64,000 nucleotides of DNA from Steroidobacteraceae bacterium (GTDB lineage Bacteria > Pseudomonadota > Gammaproteobacteria > Steroidobacterales > Steroidobacteraceae), in assembly GCA_019187495.1 (NCBI GenBank), contig JABAQN010000029.1:93358-157357 (forward strand), given 5' to 3'. Positions 29,519-41,256 of this stretch are shown piece by piece. The stretch's first letter is position 1. Every line of letters starts with the position of its first letter. The position numbers were made by a program, and so were the translations under genes. The notes beneath the pieces were generated by a model. It was not told where the DNA came from. It was given only the letters and a program-made list of their open reading frames with translations, and did no database searches.

Positions 29519-32500
29519 CGTGGTCGAACAGAACGGCAGCACTCCGCTCGGTCTCTCCGGGCGCATCGCGCGCCTCTTCCAGGCAAACCCGCTGACCCCG
29601 ATCCTCGCGCTGGTCGGCCTGTTGCTCGGCATCGTCGCGGTGACGCTCACGCCGCGCGAGGAAGAGCCGCAGATCGACGTCACCATGGCCAACGTGCTGG
29701 TGCCCTTCCCCGGCGCCGACTCGCGCGAAGTCGAGCAGATGGTGGCCTATCCGCTCGAACAGGTGCTCGCGGAAATCGAAGGCGTGAAGCACACCTACTC
29801 GGTGAGCCGTCCCGGCATGGCCGTGCTGACCGTGGAGTTCGAGGTCGGCGTGAAGCGCCAGGCGGCGCTGGTGCGGCTCTACGACAAGGTGTTCTCGCAC
29901 CAGGACTGGCTGCCGCGGAACCTCGGGGTCGGCCAGCCGATCGTGAAGCCGAAGGGCATCGACGACGTGCCCGTGATGGCGCTCACGTTGTGGACCGATG
30001 ATCCCGCGCGCGGCGGGCGGGATCTCGCGGAAGTGGCCCATACGCTCGAGACGGAACTCAAGCGCGTCCCCGGCACGCGCGACGTCTACACGATCGGTGC
30101 GCCCGAGCGCGCGGTGATGGTCACTCTCGATCCGGCGCGGCTCGCGAGCCACGACCTCACGGTGAACGACCTGGCCGGCGCGCTCGAGGCCGCGAATCTT
30201 GCGCGCCAGGCCGGCGAGCGCGTCGGCTCGCAAGGTGTCGTGCAGGTCACGTCGGGGCAGTTCCTCGCGAGCCGCAACGATGTGGCGGATCTCGTGCTCG
30301 GCATGGCCGGAGGCAAGCCGGTGCGGTTGCAGGACGTCGCCTCGGTCGACGAGGGCGCCGATGCGCCCTCCACCTACGTCTGGCACGGTGCGCCCGCCGG
30401 ACGCGCCGGCCCGGCGAGCGGCGTCGCGCCGGCCGTCACGCTCGCCATCGCGAAGAAGCCCGGCAGCAACGCGTCCGACATCACCCGTGCCGTCACGGAG
30501 CGCATCGCGGCGCTGCGCGGGCAGGTGATTCCCGAGGGCGTGCAGGTCGAGGTCACCCGCGACTACGGCCAGACGGCGAGCGACAAGGCGCAGACGCTGA
30601 TCAAGAAGCTCCTGTTCGCCACTGCCTCGGTGGTGCTGCTCGTGCTCTTCACGCTCGGCCGGCGCGAGGCCATCGTGATCGGCACGGCGGTCGTGCTGAC
30701 GCTCGCGATCACGCTGTTCGCGTCGATGTCGATGGGCTTCACGCTGAATCGCGTGTCCCTCTTCGCGCTGATCTTCTCGATCGGGATCCTCGTCGACGAT
30801 GCGATCGTCGTGGTCGAGAACATCCATCGACACATGGCGATGGGCGGCAAGCCGCTGCGCGAGGCGATCCCGCCCGCGGTCGACGAAGTCGGCGGCCCGA
30901 CGATCCTCGCCACCTTCACTGTGATCGCGGCGCTCCTGCCCATGGCTTTCGTGACCGGCCTGATGGGGCCCTACATGCGGCCGATCCCGATCAATGCGTC
31001 GGCCGGCATGCTGCTGTCGCTCGCGATCGCGCTCGTCGTCACACCGTGGCTGTCGCTGAAGCTGCTGCGGCGCCACGTCGCGCCCCCCGCGGCATCCGGG
31101 GCCGCACATGGCCACGCGGCGGGTTCGATGGCGGCGCGCCTGCACACGCTGTTCGAGCGCGTGATGACCCCCTTTCTCGCGGCGGGCAGCGGTGCACGGC
31201 GGCGGCACATCCTCTTCGGCGCGATGGGCCTGCTCGTCGTGCTCGCGGCAAGCCTCGTCGCATTCCGCCTGGTCGTGCTGAAGATGCTGCCGTTCGACAA
31301 CAAGTCCGAGCTGCAGATCGTCGTGGACATGCCCGAAGGCCGCACGCTCGAGGACACGAACGCGCTGCTCACGGACATCGCCGCTGTGCTCGATCGCACG
31401 CCCGAAGTGCTGCACTACCAGGGCTACGCCGGCACCGCCGCGCCGATCAACTTCAACGGCCTCGTGCGCCAGTACGACCTGCGCGCCGGCGCCAACGTCG
31501 GCGACCTGCAGGTCAACCTCGTCGGCCGCCATGACCGCGCGCGGCAGAGCCACGAGATCGCCGTCGCGCTGAGACCCGAGGTCGAAGCCATCGGTCGCCG
31601 GGTCGGCGCGTCAGTGAAGGTCGTGGAAGTCCCGCCGGGCCCGCCGGTGCTCTCGCCGATCGTCGCCGAGCTCTACGGCCCCGACTACGATCGCCTGCGC
31701 CGGGTCGGGCGCGCGCTCGAGCAACGCTTCCTCTCCACCCCGGGTGTCGTCGACGTCGACACCAGTGTCGAGGCGGACGCGACACGCGTCGTGCTCGCGA
31801 TCGACCGGGCGCGCGCGGCGCGGCTCGGTGTCTCGCAGGCCGCGATCGCCGAGACCATCGCGGCCGGCCTGTCGGGTCTCGATGCGACGCATGTCATCGA
31901 TGGCAGCTCGAAGTACCCGCGCCCGATCCGCCTGCGCCTGCCGGTCGCCGACCAGGCGACACTCGATGGCGTGTTGTCACTGCGCGTGCGGGGCCGCAGC
32001 GATCAGCTCGTGCCGCTGTCCGAACTCGTGCGCGTGCAGCGGACGGCGTGGGATGGTGCGATCCACCACAAGGACCTGCTGCCCGTCGTGTACGTGACGG
32101 GCGACGAAAGCGGCACCGTGGACAGCCCGCTCTATGGCATGTTCGATCTCGTGGGACAGGTCGCGGACCACCCGATCGACGGTGAATCACTGTCGCAGTT
32201 CTTCATTCGCCAGCCGCCCGACACGGCCACGTTCGGCATCAAGTGGGACGGCGAGTGGCAGATCACCTATGAAACGTTTCGCGACATGGGCATCGCCTAC
32301 GCGGCCGGCATGGTGCTGATCTACCTGCTGGTCGTCGCCTATTTCGGCAGCTACGTCGTGCCGCTCGTGATCATGGCGCCGATCCCGCTGACCGTGATCG
32401 GCGTGATGCCGGGCCATGCGCTGCTCGGCGCGCAGTTCACCGCAACCTCGATGATCGGCATGATTGCGCTCGCCGGCATCATCGTGCGCAACTCCATCCT

Positions 32501-32771
32501 GCTGGTCGACTTCATCAATCACCTGCTCGGGCGCGGTGTCGCGCCCGAACGTGCCGTGATCGACGCGTGCAGTGTGCGCGCGCAGCCGATCGCGCTGACG
32601 GCGCTCGCGGCGATGGCCGGCGCCTTTTTCATCCTCGACGACCCGATCTTCAACGGCCTCGCGATTTCACTCGTGTTCGGTATCCTCGTTTCGACCGTGC
32701 TGACGCTCGTCGTGATTCCCCTCCTCTACTACGCGCTGATCACGCGCCAACCCGGGGAAACCGCCCCATGA
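29508..32771 (+). CDS. RND efflux permease of the sulfide operon
   Basis: A 1087-aa pump with twelve predicted helices and two periplasmic loops. The N-terminal REEEPQIDVTMANVLVPFPGA and the fourth-helix FSIGILVDDAIVVVENIH with the paired Asp of proton-translocating RND pumps are clear. The substrate class cannot be read from sequence; the DD motif differs from the heavy-metal DFG-x-IVDG signature of CzcA in this window. Start GTG at 29508 or 29520. It is embedded between sulfide-oxidation and thiol-redox genes with overlapping ends, so export of a sulfur compound is an attractive but untested idea. Confidence 0.88.
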   Translation: MPADVVEQNGSTPLGLSGRIARLFQANPLTPILALVGLLLGIVAVTLTPREEEPQIDVTMANVLVPFPGADSREVEQMVAYPLEQVLAEIEGVKHTYSVSRPGMAVLTVEFEVGVKRQAALVRLYDKVFSHQDWLPRNLGVGQPIVKPKGIDDVPVMALTLWTDDPARGGRDLAEVAHTLETELKRVPGTRDVYTIGAPERAVMVTLDPARLASHDLTVNDLAGALEAANLARQAGERVGSQGVVQVTSGQFLASRNDVADLVLGMAGGKPVRLQDVASVDEGADAPSTYVWHGAPAGRAGPASGVAPAVTLAIAKKPGSNASDITRAVTERIAALRGQVIPEGVQVEVTRDYGQTASDKAQTLIKKLLFATASVVLLVLFTLGRREAIVIGTAVVLTLAITLFASMSMGFTLNRVSLFALIFSIGILVDDAIVVVENIHRHMAMGGKPLREAIPPAVDEVGGPTILATFTVIAALLPMAFVTGLMGPYMRPIPINASAGMLLSLAIALVVTPWLSLKLLRRHVAPPAASGAAHGHAAGSMAARLHTLFERVMTPFLAAGSGARRRHILFGAMGLLVVLAASLVAFRLVVLKMLPFDNKSELQIVVDMPEGRTLEDTNALLTDIAAVLDRTPEVLHYQGYAGTAAPINFNGLVRQYDLRAGANVGDLQVNLVGRHDRARQSHEIAVALRPEVEAIGRRVGASVKVVEVPPGPPVLSPIVAELYGPDYDRLRRVGRALEQRFLSTPGVVDVDTSVEADATRVVLAIDRARAARLGVSQAAIAETIAAGLSGLDATHVIDGSSKYPRPIRLRLPVADQATLDGVLSLRVRGRSDQLVPLSELVRVQRTAWDGAIHHKDLLPVVYVTGDESGTVDSPLYGMFDLVGQVADHPIDGESLSQFFIRQPPDTATFGIKWDGEWQITYETFRDMGIAYAAGMVLIYLLVVAYFGSYVVPLVIMAPIPLTVIGVMPGHALLGAQFTATSMIGMIALAGIIVRNSILLVDFINHLLGRGVAPERAVIDACSVRAQPIALTALAAMAGAFFILDDPIFNGLAISLVFGILVSTVLTLVVIPLLYYALITRQPGETAP

Positions 32772-33379
32772 AGCTGAAATTCCCGTCCCGTTCCGCCTTG
32801 TCGTGCCTCGCCCTGCTGGCCGCCACGACCGCCCTCGGCGCACCACCCGCGGGTGCCCCGGCCGATCCCGACCCCGCGCTCGCCCGCGCGAGGGCGGCTG
32901 CCGTCTCCTTCAGCGGACAACTGCGCGGCGCATTGCAGGCGGCGATGGCGGAAAGCGGCCCGGCTGCCGCGGTCGACGTGTGCCATACCGAGGCGCCGCG
33001 CATCGCCGCCGAGGTCATGGCCCGGCACGACCTGCGACTCGGCCGTGTCGCGCTCCCTGGTCGCCATCGCAACCCCGCCCAGGCTGCGGCGGGATGGCAA
33101 CTCGACACGCTCGAGCGCTTCCAGAAGGCAGTCGACGCGGGGGCGCCGGCTGCGGAACAAGTGGCCGTCATACGCAGCAACCTGCCCGAAGGCGTCGCGC
33201 TCAGGATGATGCGAGGCATCGTCACTGAACCGGCCTGCCTCGGCTGCCACGGCAAGGACATCGCACCCGCGATCCGTGACGCCATCCGGCTGCGCTACCC
33301 GGACGACGGCGCGATCGGCTTTGCGGTCGGCGACTTGCGAGGCGCGCTCTGGGTCGAAGTGCCTGCGAGGAAGCCCTGA
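32768..33379 (+). CDS. Tll0287-like (DUF3365) periplasmic heme protein
   Basis: A 203-aa exported protein (signal to about residue 24). It shows the DUF3365 pattern: AVDVCHTEAPRIAAEV, an Arg-rich middle, and a single c-type heme motif C-L-G-C-H near residue 160 (PACLGCHGKDIAPAI), then GAIGFAVGDLRGALWVEVP. This family binds one covalent heme in a sensor-like fold. The ATG overlaps the pump stop by 4 nt and the stop overlaps trxC by 1 nt. It could act as the periplasmic electron carrier or sensor of this operon. Confidence 0.85.
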   Translation: MKLKFPSRSALSCLALLAATTALGAPPAGAPADPDPALARARAAAVSFSGQLRGALQAAMAESGPAAAVDVCHTEAPRIAAEVMARHDLRLGRVALPGRHRNPAQAAAGWQLDTLERFQKAVDAGAPAAEQVAVIRSNLPEGVALRMMRGIVTEPACLGCHGKDIAPAIRDAIRLRYPDDGAIGFAVGDLRGALWVEVPARKP

Positions 33380-33825
33380 TGCAACTGCCCTGCCCGCATT
33401 GCCGGACCGTCAATCGGGTGCCGGCCGAACGCCTCGGCGACGCACCGAAATGTGGGCGCTGTGGCGAACCACTGTTCGCCGGGCACCCGCTCGCGCTCGA
33501 CCAGGGCAATTTCGACCTGCATGCCTCGCGCTCCGACCTGCCGCTGCTCGTGGATTTCTGGGCGCCCTGGTGCGGCCCGTGCAAGATGATGGCGCCGCAT
33601 TTCGAAGCGGCTGCCGCACAACTGGAGCCGCAGGTGCGACTCGGGAAAGTCGACACCGAGGCACAGCCGGACCTCGGCGCGCGCTTCGCAATCCGCAGCA
33701 TTCCGACGCTGGTGCTCATCCAGGCCGGCCGCGAACGGGCGCGGATGTCCGGCGCGCTGCCGGCCGGCGAGATCGTGCGCTGGGCCCGCGAGCAGCTGGG
33801 CGATCTGCCCGGGAGCGAGGCATGA
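33379..33825 (+). CDS. trxC: Thioredoxin 2
   Basis: A 148-aa cytoplasmic thioredoxin of the TrxC type. An N-terminal zinc site C5-x2-C8 ... C25-x2-C28 (CPHC, CGRC) precedes the thioredoxin fold with WCGPC near 68-72 and the cis-Pro in IRSIPTLVLI. The ATG overlaps the previous stop as TGATG, and the end overlaps the next gene by 4 nt. In a sulfide operon it would reduce protein persulfides and disulfides. Confidence 0.93.
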   Translation: MQLPCPHCRTVNRVPAERLGDAPKCGRCGEPLFAGHPLALDQGNFDLHASRSDLPLLVDFWAPWCGPCKMMAPHFEAAAAQLEPQVRLGKVDTEAQPDLGARFAIRSIPTLVLIQAGRERARMSGALPAGEIVRWAREQLGDLPGSEA

Positions 33826-34949
33826 AGCGCATCGTCATCCTTGGCAGCGGCTTCGCCGCGCTCACGGCCATCCGCAGCCTGCGCAGACTCGACGTCGAGG
33901 CCGACGTCACGGTGGTCTCACCGCGCGAGGAACTCGTGTATCTCCCGAGCCTCATCTGGCTGCCCTCAGGCAAGCGGCGCGAGGAGGACTTGCGGGTTCC
34001 GCTCGCGAATTTCTTCCGGCGCGAGCGCGTGCGCTGGCGACAGGGCAGCGTCACGGGAGTGCTCGATGGTGGCCGGCGGGTCGTGACGGACAAAGGCGAA
34101 CTCGACAACGACTACCTGATCGTCGCCACCGGCGGACGCTACCTACGCAAACTCCCCGGCATCGAGCACGCGATCATCCCGTGCGAGGGCATCGAGGCCG
34201 CCGGGCAGATCGGCAGCCGCCTCGCGGCGATGGACGGCGGCACCATCGCCGTCGGCTTTGCGACCAATCCGAAAGAACCGGGCGCCGTGCGGGGCGGACC
34301 GATGTTCGAGTTCCTCTTCGGCACCGACACGCTGCTGCGCCGGCAGCGCCGGCGCGAACGCTTCGAACTCGTGTTCTTCAATCCGTCGACGCAGCCGGGC
34401 CAGCGGCTCGGACCGGCCGCCGTCGCGAAGATCCTGGCCCACATGCGCCGACAGGGCATCCGGACACACCTCGGCCACAAGATGGTGCGATTCGAGCCTG
34501 GCAAGGTGACCACCGAGGGCGGGAGCTTCGACGCCGACCTGATCCTCTTCATGCCTGGCCTCACCGGCCCGGCCTGGCTCGAGGGCAGCGACCTGCCGCT
34601 CTCCGACGGCGGCTTTGTCGCCTGCGATGAAACGTGCCGTGCGCGCGGCCTCGAGCGCGTGTTCGTCGCCGGCGATGCCGGCAGCTTCCCGGGGCCCGAC
34701 TGGATGGCGAAGCAGGCCCACCAGGCAGACCTGCAGGCCGAAGCGGTCGCGAAGAACATCGCGGCGGAATTGCGCGGCGAACCGGCGCGGCATGGGTTCG
34801 CGGCGGAGCTCGCCTGCATCGTCGACACGCTCGACGCGGGTCTCCTGGTCTACCGGCGCGGGGCGCGCAACCTCACGCTGTCGCGTTCACGGATGCTCCA
34901 CTGGATGAAGCGGCGGTTCGAGGCGAGCTACCTGAAGCCCTACCGCTGA
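33822..34949 (+). CDS. SQR-like FAD-dependent oxidoreductase
   Basis: A 375-aa flavoprotein with FAD motif VILGSGFAALTAIRSL (5-20), VATGGRYLRKLPG (101-113) and FVAGDAGSFPGPDW (281-294). The C-terminal WMKRRFEASYLKPYR is SQR-like. Cysteines are at 121, 268, 272 and 332; nothing corresponds to the middle catalytic Cys (GGPMFEF where SQR has a Cys), unlike the first SQR of this operon. It may be a divergent SQR, a flavocytochrome-like subunit or another quinone-reducing enzyme. Last gene of the operon, overlapping trxC by 4 nt. Confidence 0.78.
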   Translation: MKRIVILGSGFAALTAIRSLRRLDVEADVTVVSPREELVYLPSLIWLPSGKRREEDLRVPLANFFRRERVRWRQGSVTGVLDGGRRVVTDKGELDNDYLIVATGGRYLRKLPGIEHAIIPCEGIEAAGQIGSRLAAMDGGTIAVGFATNPKEPGAVRGGPMFEFLFGTDTLLRRQRRRERFELVFFNPSTQPGQRLGPAAVAKILAHMRRQGIRTHLGHKMVRFEPGKVTTEGGSFDADLILFMPGLTGPAWLEGSDLPLSDGGFVACDETCRARGLERVFVAGDAGSFPGPDWMAKQAHQADLQAEAVAKNIAAELRGEPARHGFAAELACIVDTLDAGLLVYRRGARNLTLSRSRMLHWMKRRFEASYLKPYR

Positions 34950-35022
34950 GCGCGCTGATTCGGCGCGTCTTTGCGGCACGGCGCGCATTGCGACCACATC
35001 GCCCGCCCCCGCACAATGCCGC

Positions 35023-37346
<2,324 letters not shown>

Positions 37347-37544
37347 TCAGGACCGTATCAGGAAGAGGAGGACGACGCCCGTCAGCATCGTCAGGAAACC
37401 CGCGATGCGCAACTCGCGATCGCCGAGTTCGAGCATGCGCGCGAGCGCCCGCTTCAGGCCCGCGGGATTCGCGAACGGCATGAGCCCCTCGATCACGAGC
37501 AGCAGCGCGAGCGCGCCGAGCAGATCGGCCCAGTCGAGTGCCAT
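37347..37544 (-). CDS. DUF2065 small membrane protein
   Basis: A 65-aa protein with two helices (LLGALALLLVIEGLMPFANP; LRIAGFLTMLTGVVLLFLI). DUF2065/YjeT proteins sit between hflC and purA in many gammaproteobacteria, exactly as here (4 nt after hflC, 3 nt before purA). Function unknown. Confidence 0.9.
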   Translation of the reverse strand: MALDWADLLGALALLLVIEGLMPFANPAGLKRALARMLELGDRELRIAGFLTMLTGVVLLFLIRS

Positions 37545-37548
37545 CGGC

Positions 37549-38424
37549 CTAGCGATTGCCCGGCGCCGGGTTCTTGAAGTACTTGAAGAATTCGCTGTCC
37601 GGGCTCACGACCAGCACGTCGCCTTCCTTGCCGATCGAATTGCGATAGGCCTGCAGGCTCCGGTAGAACGCGTAGAACTCCGGGTTGCGATCGTAGGCCT
37701 TCGCGTAGGTCGCGGTCGCCGTGGCGTCGCCTTCGCCGCGGATGCGCAGCGCATCGCGCGCCGCCGCCGACAGGATCTCCGTGCGCTGGCGATCGGCCTC
37801 CGCCTTGATGCGCTGGCTGTCCTTCTCGCCCTCGCCGCGCAGCTGCCGGGCCTGGCGTTCGAAGTTCTGCTTCATCGTTTCGTAGACGCGCGCCGCGACA
37901 TCATCCGGCAGGTCGATGCGCTGCAGCCGCACGTCGACCAGCTGGATGCCGAACTCGTCCACGGCCTTGCTCGCGCGGCCGATCATCTCGCCCGTCACTT
38001 CCGCACGCTCGGCCGTCACGACTTCGCGCAGCGTGCGCTGTGCGACGGCATTCTTGATGCCGTCCTTGACGATGTCGGCGAGGCGCTGGCCCGCCGCCTC
38101 TTCGTTGCCGCCTGTCGCACGGAAGTACTTGGCGGCGTCGGCGACGCGCCACTTGATGTAGAAGTCGACCAGCAGGCCGCGATTCTCGTTCGTCAGGAAG
38201 GTTTCGCCTGCGTAATTCTGCGTGACCACGCGACGCTCGAAACGCGCCACCTGGTCGATGAACGGCCACTTGACGTGCAGCCCCGGGCCGTAATCGTCGC
38301 CCTTGATCTCGCCGAATTGCGTGCGGATCGCGAGCTGCGTCTGCTGCACGGTGAACAGTGACGACAAGCCGATGATCAGCACCAGGGCGATCGCGAGAAG
38401 GTACGGCATGGCACGCGAAGGCAT
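37549..38424 (-). CDS. hflC: HflC, SPFH-domain modulator of FtsH
   Basis: A 291-aa protein with one N-terminal helix (about 6-24) and a periplasmic SPFH/band 7 domain (QTQLAIRTQFGEIKGDDYGPGLHVKWPFIDQV onward), then a coiled region rich in Glu/Arg (about 190-240). With HflK it forms the cage around the FtsH protease. It overlaps the hflK stop by 1 nt. Confidence 0.95.
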   Translation of the reverse strand: MPSRAMPYLLAIALVLIIGLSSLFTVQQTQLAIRTQFGEIKGDDYGPGLHVKWPFIDQVARFERRVVTQNYAGETFLTNENRGLLVDFYIKWRVADAAKYFRATGGNEEAAGQRLADIVKDGIKNAVAQRTLREVVTAERAEVTGEMIGRASKAVDEFGIQLVDVRLQRIDLPDDVAARVYETMKQNFERQARQLRGEGEKDSQRIKAEADRQRTEILSAAARDALRIRGEGDATATATYAKAYDRNPEFYAFYRSLQAYRNSIGKEGDVLVVSPDSEFFKYFKNPAPGNR

Positions 38425-39524
38425 CAGCGCTCTCCCCGCTGGCGACCGTCGACGGTGACGGTCTCGGGCTCGGGCGCGGCGGCCGCGGACGCGTGCGTCG
38501 CGCTGTCCGTATCGACCCCGCGTCCGCGCCCCTCGGTGAGCTTGTCGAGCGGCAGGTAGATCAGGTTGTTGCCGACGCCCTTCGAATCGATGACCACTTT
38601 CTTCGAACCCTTCAGCACGCCCTCGATCGTGTCGAGGTACATGCGCTCGCGCGTGACGCGCGGCGCCGTTTCGTATGCCTGGCGTAGCTGATTGAATCGC
38701 GACGCCTCACCCTCGGCGAGCGCGGTGACCTGCGCCTTGTAGGCCTCGGCGTCCTGGATCTGGCGCGCCGCCGCGCCCTCCGCCACCGGAATGATGCCGC
38801 TGCGATAGGTCTCGGCTTCCTTCTGCAGCCGCTCGCGATCGGCGATCGCCTTGTTCGCGTCGCGCTGCGAGGGCACCACGGCGTCCGGCACCTGCACTTC
38901 GGTCAGGTTGACGCTCGTGACACGGATGCCCGTGCCGTAGGTATCGAGCGTGCGCTGGATCAGATCCTTGGTGCGCTCGGTGACCTGCTGGCGCGCGGAC
39001 ACGAGGATCGCCTCGAGGTCGCCGCGCCCCACCACTTCGCGGATCGCGCTCTCGCTCACCTCGCGCAGCGTCGATTCCGGATCGCGTACGCCGAACAGCA
39101 CCTTGACCGGATCGCCGAACTGGTATTGCACGGCGAGCGTCAGGTTCACCAGGTTCACGTCGGCGGTGAGCACACGCGATTCGTACTTGACGCTGTTGAC
39201 CGCCGACACGTTCACCTTGGTGACGGTCTCGACGCCGCGCAGACGCCAGCCCCAACCCGGGTCGCGCACGCCGACGAACTTGCCGAAGCGCTGCAGGACA
39301 CCCCGCTCGGCCGGATTCACCTGGTAGAAACCGGACAGCAACCAGCCGACGATCACGACCGCGAGCACGACCAGCGGCGAAATGCCCTTCTGGCCGCCGC
39401 CGCTGCCGCCGAAGAACGATTCGATCCGCCGCTGCCATTCCTTCACGGCCTGCTCGACGCCGTCCTGGCCGCCGGGCCTGCGGCCCCAGGGGTTCTGTTG
39501 TCCGCCGGGTTGGTTCCAAGCCAT
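38424..39524 (-). CDS. hflK: HflK, SPFH-domain modulator of FtsH
   Basis: A 366-aa partner of HflC. The Gly/Gln/Pro-rich cytoplasmic N-terminus (QPGGQQNPWGRRPGGQ) is typical, followed by one helix (about 50-66) and the SPFH domain starting VNPAERGVLQRFGKFV. The coiled C-terminal part precedes a low-complexity tail. It lies 1 nt after hflX and is co-transcribed with the hfq group. Confidence 0.95.
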   Translation of the reverse strand: MAWNQPGGQQNPWGRRPGGQDGVEQAVKEWQRRIESFFGGSGGGQKGISPLVVLAVVIVGWLLSGFYQVNPAERGVLQRFGKFVGVRDPGWGWRLRGVETVTKVNVSAVNSVKYESRVLTADVNLVNLTLAVQYQFGDPVKVLFGVRDPESTLREVSESAIREVVGRGDLEAILVSARQQVTERTKDLIQRTLDTYGTGIRVTSVNLTEVQVPDAVVPSQRDANKAIADRERLQKEAETYRSGIIPVAEGAAARQIQDAEAYKAQVTALAEGEASRFNQLRQAYETAPRVTRERMYLDTIEGVLKGSKKVVIDSKGVGNNLIYLPLDKLTEGRGRGVDTDSATHASAAAAPEPETVTVDGRQRGER

Positions 39525-39525
39525 G

Positions 39526-40881
39526 TCAGTGAAGATCCGCAGCCGAAGGGGGAACGGGAGATTCTAGCAGTCCGGCGAGCGCGGCCGATATGTTCGCCGC
39601 CGGCGCCGACACTTCCACCCGCACGCCCGGTGTGCGGGCGAGTGCCAGCAGCTCCACGTCCGGCAGCTGCACCGTGAGCGCGGTGCCACCGTCCTCGAGG
39701 GCTCGCTCCGCCTGCACCGTACCCGCGGTGAACAGCCGCGAGCGCAGCGCTCCGAGTCCCGCCGGGAGGAACAACGTCGCCGTCCGCACGCTGCGCGCGA
39801 GGCGTTCGGCGATCGCCGTGCGCAGCAGATCGAGGCCTTCGCCCCGCGCGGCGGAAATCCAGACTCGGGCGGCCCCACCCTCGGGGTCGCGTTCGACGTG
39901 CGGGGCGGCCTCGAGCCGGTCGATCTTGTTGTAGACGCGGATCTGCGCAATCGCGCCGGCGCCGATTTCTTCGAGCACCGCGTTGACGGCGTCGATGTGT
40001 TCGTCGCGACGCGGGTCGCTCGCGTCGATCACGTGCAGCAGCAACGTCGCCTCGCGCGCTTCGGTGAGCGTCGAGCGGAACGCCGCCACGAGCTCGTGCG
40101 GCAACTCGCGGATGAATCCGACCGTGTCCGCGAACACGCATTCGGTGCCGCCGGGCAGCCGCAGCCGACGCACGAGCGGATCGAGCGTCGCGAACAGCTG
40201 GTCGGCGACGTAGGCGTCGGCACCCGTCATGGCCCGAAAGAGTGTCGACTTGCCGGCGTTCGTGTAACCGACGAGGGCGACCGACGGCACCGGGATTTCG
40301 GCGCGCGCGCGTCGGCCGGTCTCGCGCTGCAGCTGCAGCTTCTCGAGCCGGCGCGAAAGAACGCGCACGCGCTGGCCGACGAGCCGCCGGTCGGTCTCGA
40401 GCTGTGTCTCGCCGGGTCCGCGCAGGCCGATGCTGCCGCCGCGCTGGCGTTCGAGGTGGGTCCAGCCGCGCACGAGGCGCGTCGCGATGTGCTTCAGCTG
40501 CGCGAGTTCGACCTGCAGCTTGCCTTCGTGGCTGCGGGCGCGCTGCGCGAAAATATCGAGGATGAGGCCGTTGCGGTCGAGCACCCGCCGACCGGTAAGC
40601 TTCTCGAGGTTGCGTTCCTGGCTCGGCGACAGCGCGTGATCGACGAGGATCACATCCGCCGAGTGCGCCTCGGCGATCGCACGGATCTCCTCGGCCTTGC
40701 CGCTGCCGACGAAATAGCGCGGATCGGGCCGCTCGCGCCGTCCGGTGATCGTGGCGACGGGCTGCGCACCCGCTGACGTCGCGAGCTGGGTGAATTCCTC
40801 GATGTCGAGAGGGTCCGCAGGTGCGCCGAGCCCGAGGCGCACGAGCACAGCGCGTTCACCTGCGCGTGGGCGTTCGAACAT
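39526..40881 (-). CDS. hflX: HflX ribosome-associated GTPase
   Basis: A 451-aa GTPase that splits stalled or heat-damaged 70S ribosomes. The N-terminal HflX domain includes FVGSGKAEEIR and the Gly-rich GGSIGLRGPGETQLE. The G1 loop is GYTNAGKST (205-213), G3 DTVGFIRELP and G4 NKID. Its ATG overlaps the hfq stop by 1 nt. Order hfq-hflX-hflK-hflC is the usual one. Confidence 0.95.
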   Translation of the reverse strand: MFERPRAGERAVLVRLGLGAPADPLDIEEFTQLATSAGAQPVATITGRRERPDPRYFVGSGKAEEIRAIAEAHSADVILVDHALSPSQERNLEKLTGRRVLDRNGLILDIFAQRARSHEGKLQVELAQLKHIATRLVRGWTHLERQRGGSIGLRGPGETQLETDRRLVGQRVRVLSRRLEKLQLQRETGRRARAEIPVPSVALVGYTNAGKSTLFRAMTGADAYVADQLFATLDPLVRRLRLPGGTECVFADTVGFIRELPHELVAAFRSTLTEAREATLLLHVIDASDPRRDEHIDAVNAVLEEIGAGAIAQIRVYNKIDRLEAAPHVERDPEGGAARVWISAARGEGLDLLRTAIAERLARSVRTATLFLPAGLGALRSRLFTAGTVQAERALEDGGTALTVQLPDVELLALARTPGVRVEVSAPAANISAALAGLLESPVPPSAADLH

Positions 40882-41138
40882 TACTCCGCTTGCGGCTCCG
40901 CCGGCGCACCGGTCTCATCGGCCGCGGGCACACGCACGTTGCGCGCCGGAACCACGGTCGAGATGGCGTGCTTGTACACCATCTGGCTCACGCTGTTCTT
41001 CAGCAGCACGACGAACTGGTCGAACGAATCGATCTGTCCCTGCAGCTTGATGCCGTTGACGAGGTAGATCGAGACGGGGATGCGCTCCTTGCGCAGCGCG
41101 TTCAGGAAGGGGTCCTGGAGTGATTGACCTTTGGCCAT
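40881..41138 (-). CDS. hfq: RNA chaperone Hfq
   Basis: An 85-aa Sm-like hexamer subunit that pairs small RNAs with mRNAs. Sm1 ([29 protein letters not shown]) and Sm2 ([10 protein letters not shown]) are intact. The C-terminal tail is short and acidic. AAGGAG lies 6 nt before the ATG. 118 nt separate it from miaA. Confidence 0.98.
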   Translation of the reverse strand: MAKGQSLQDPFLNALRKERIPVSIYLVNGIKLQGQIDSFDQFVVLLKNSVSQMVYKHAISTVVPARNVRVPAADETGAPAEPQAE

Positions 41139-41256
41139 GAGGTTCTCCTTGTTTTGTGAGGCGATGTCGCAGTCGGGGCCGTGACGGCGCCCTCCATGGC
41201 GAACAGCGTTTTGGCCAGCAAGCCGCCCCGAAAATCCGGGGCATAAGTGCGACGCA

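Noticed and set aside
29454..31553. Minus-strand frame of 699 codons opposite the RND genes
   Set aside because: Repetitive Arg/Asp/His composition and no conserved motif; the plus-strand RND permease is unambiguous.
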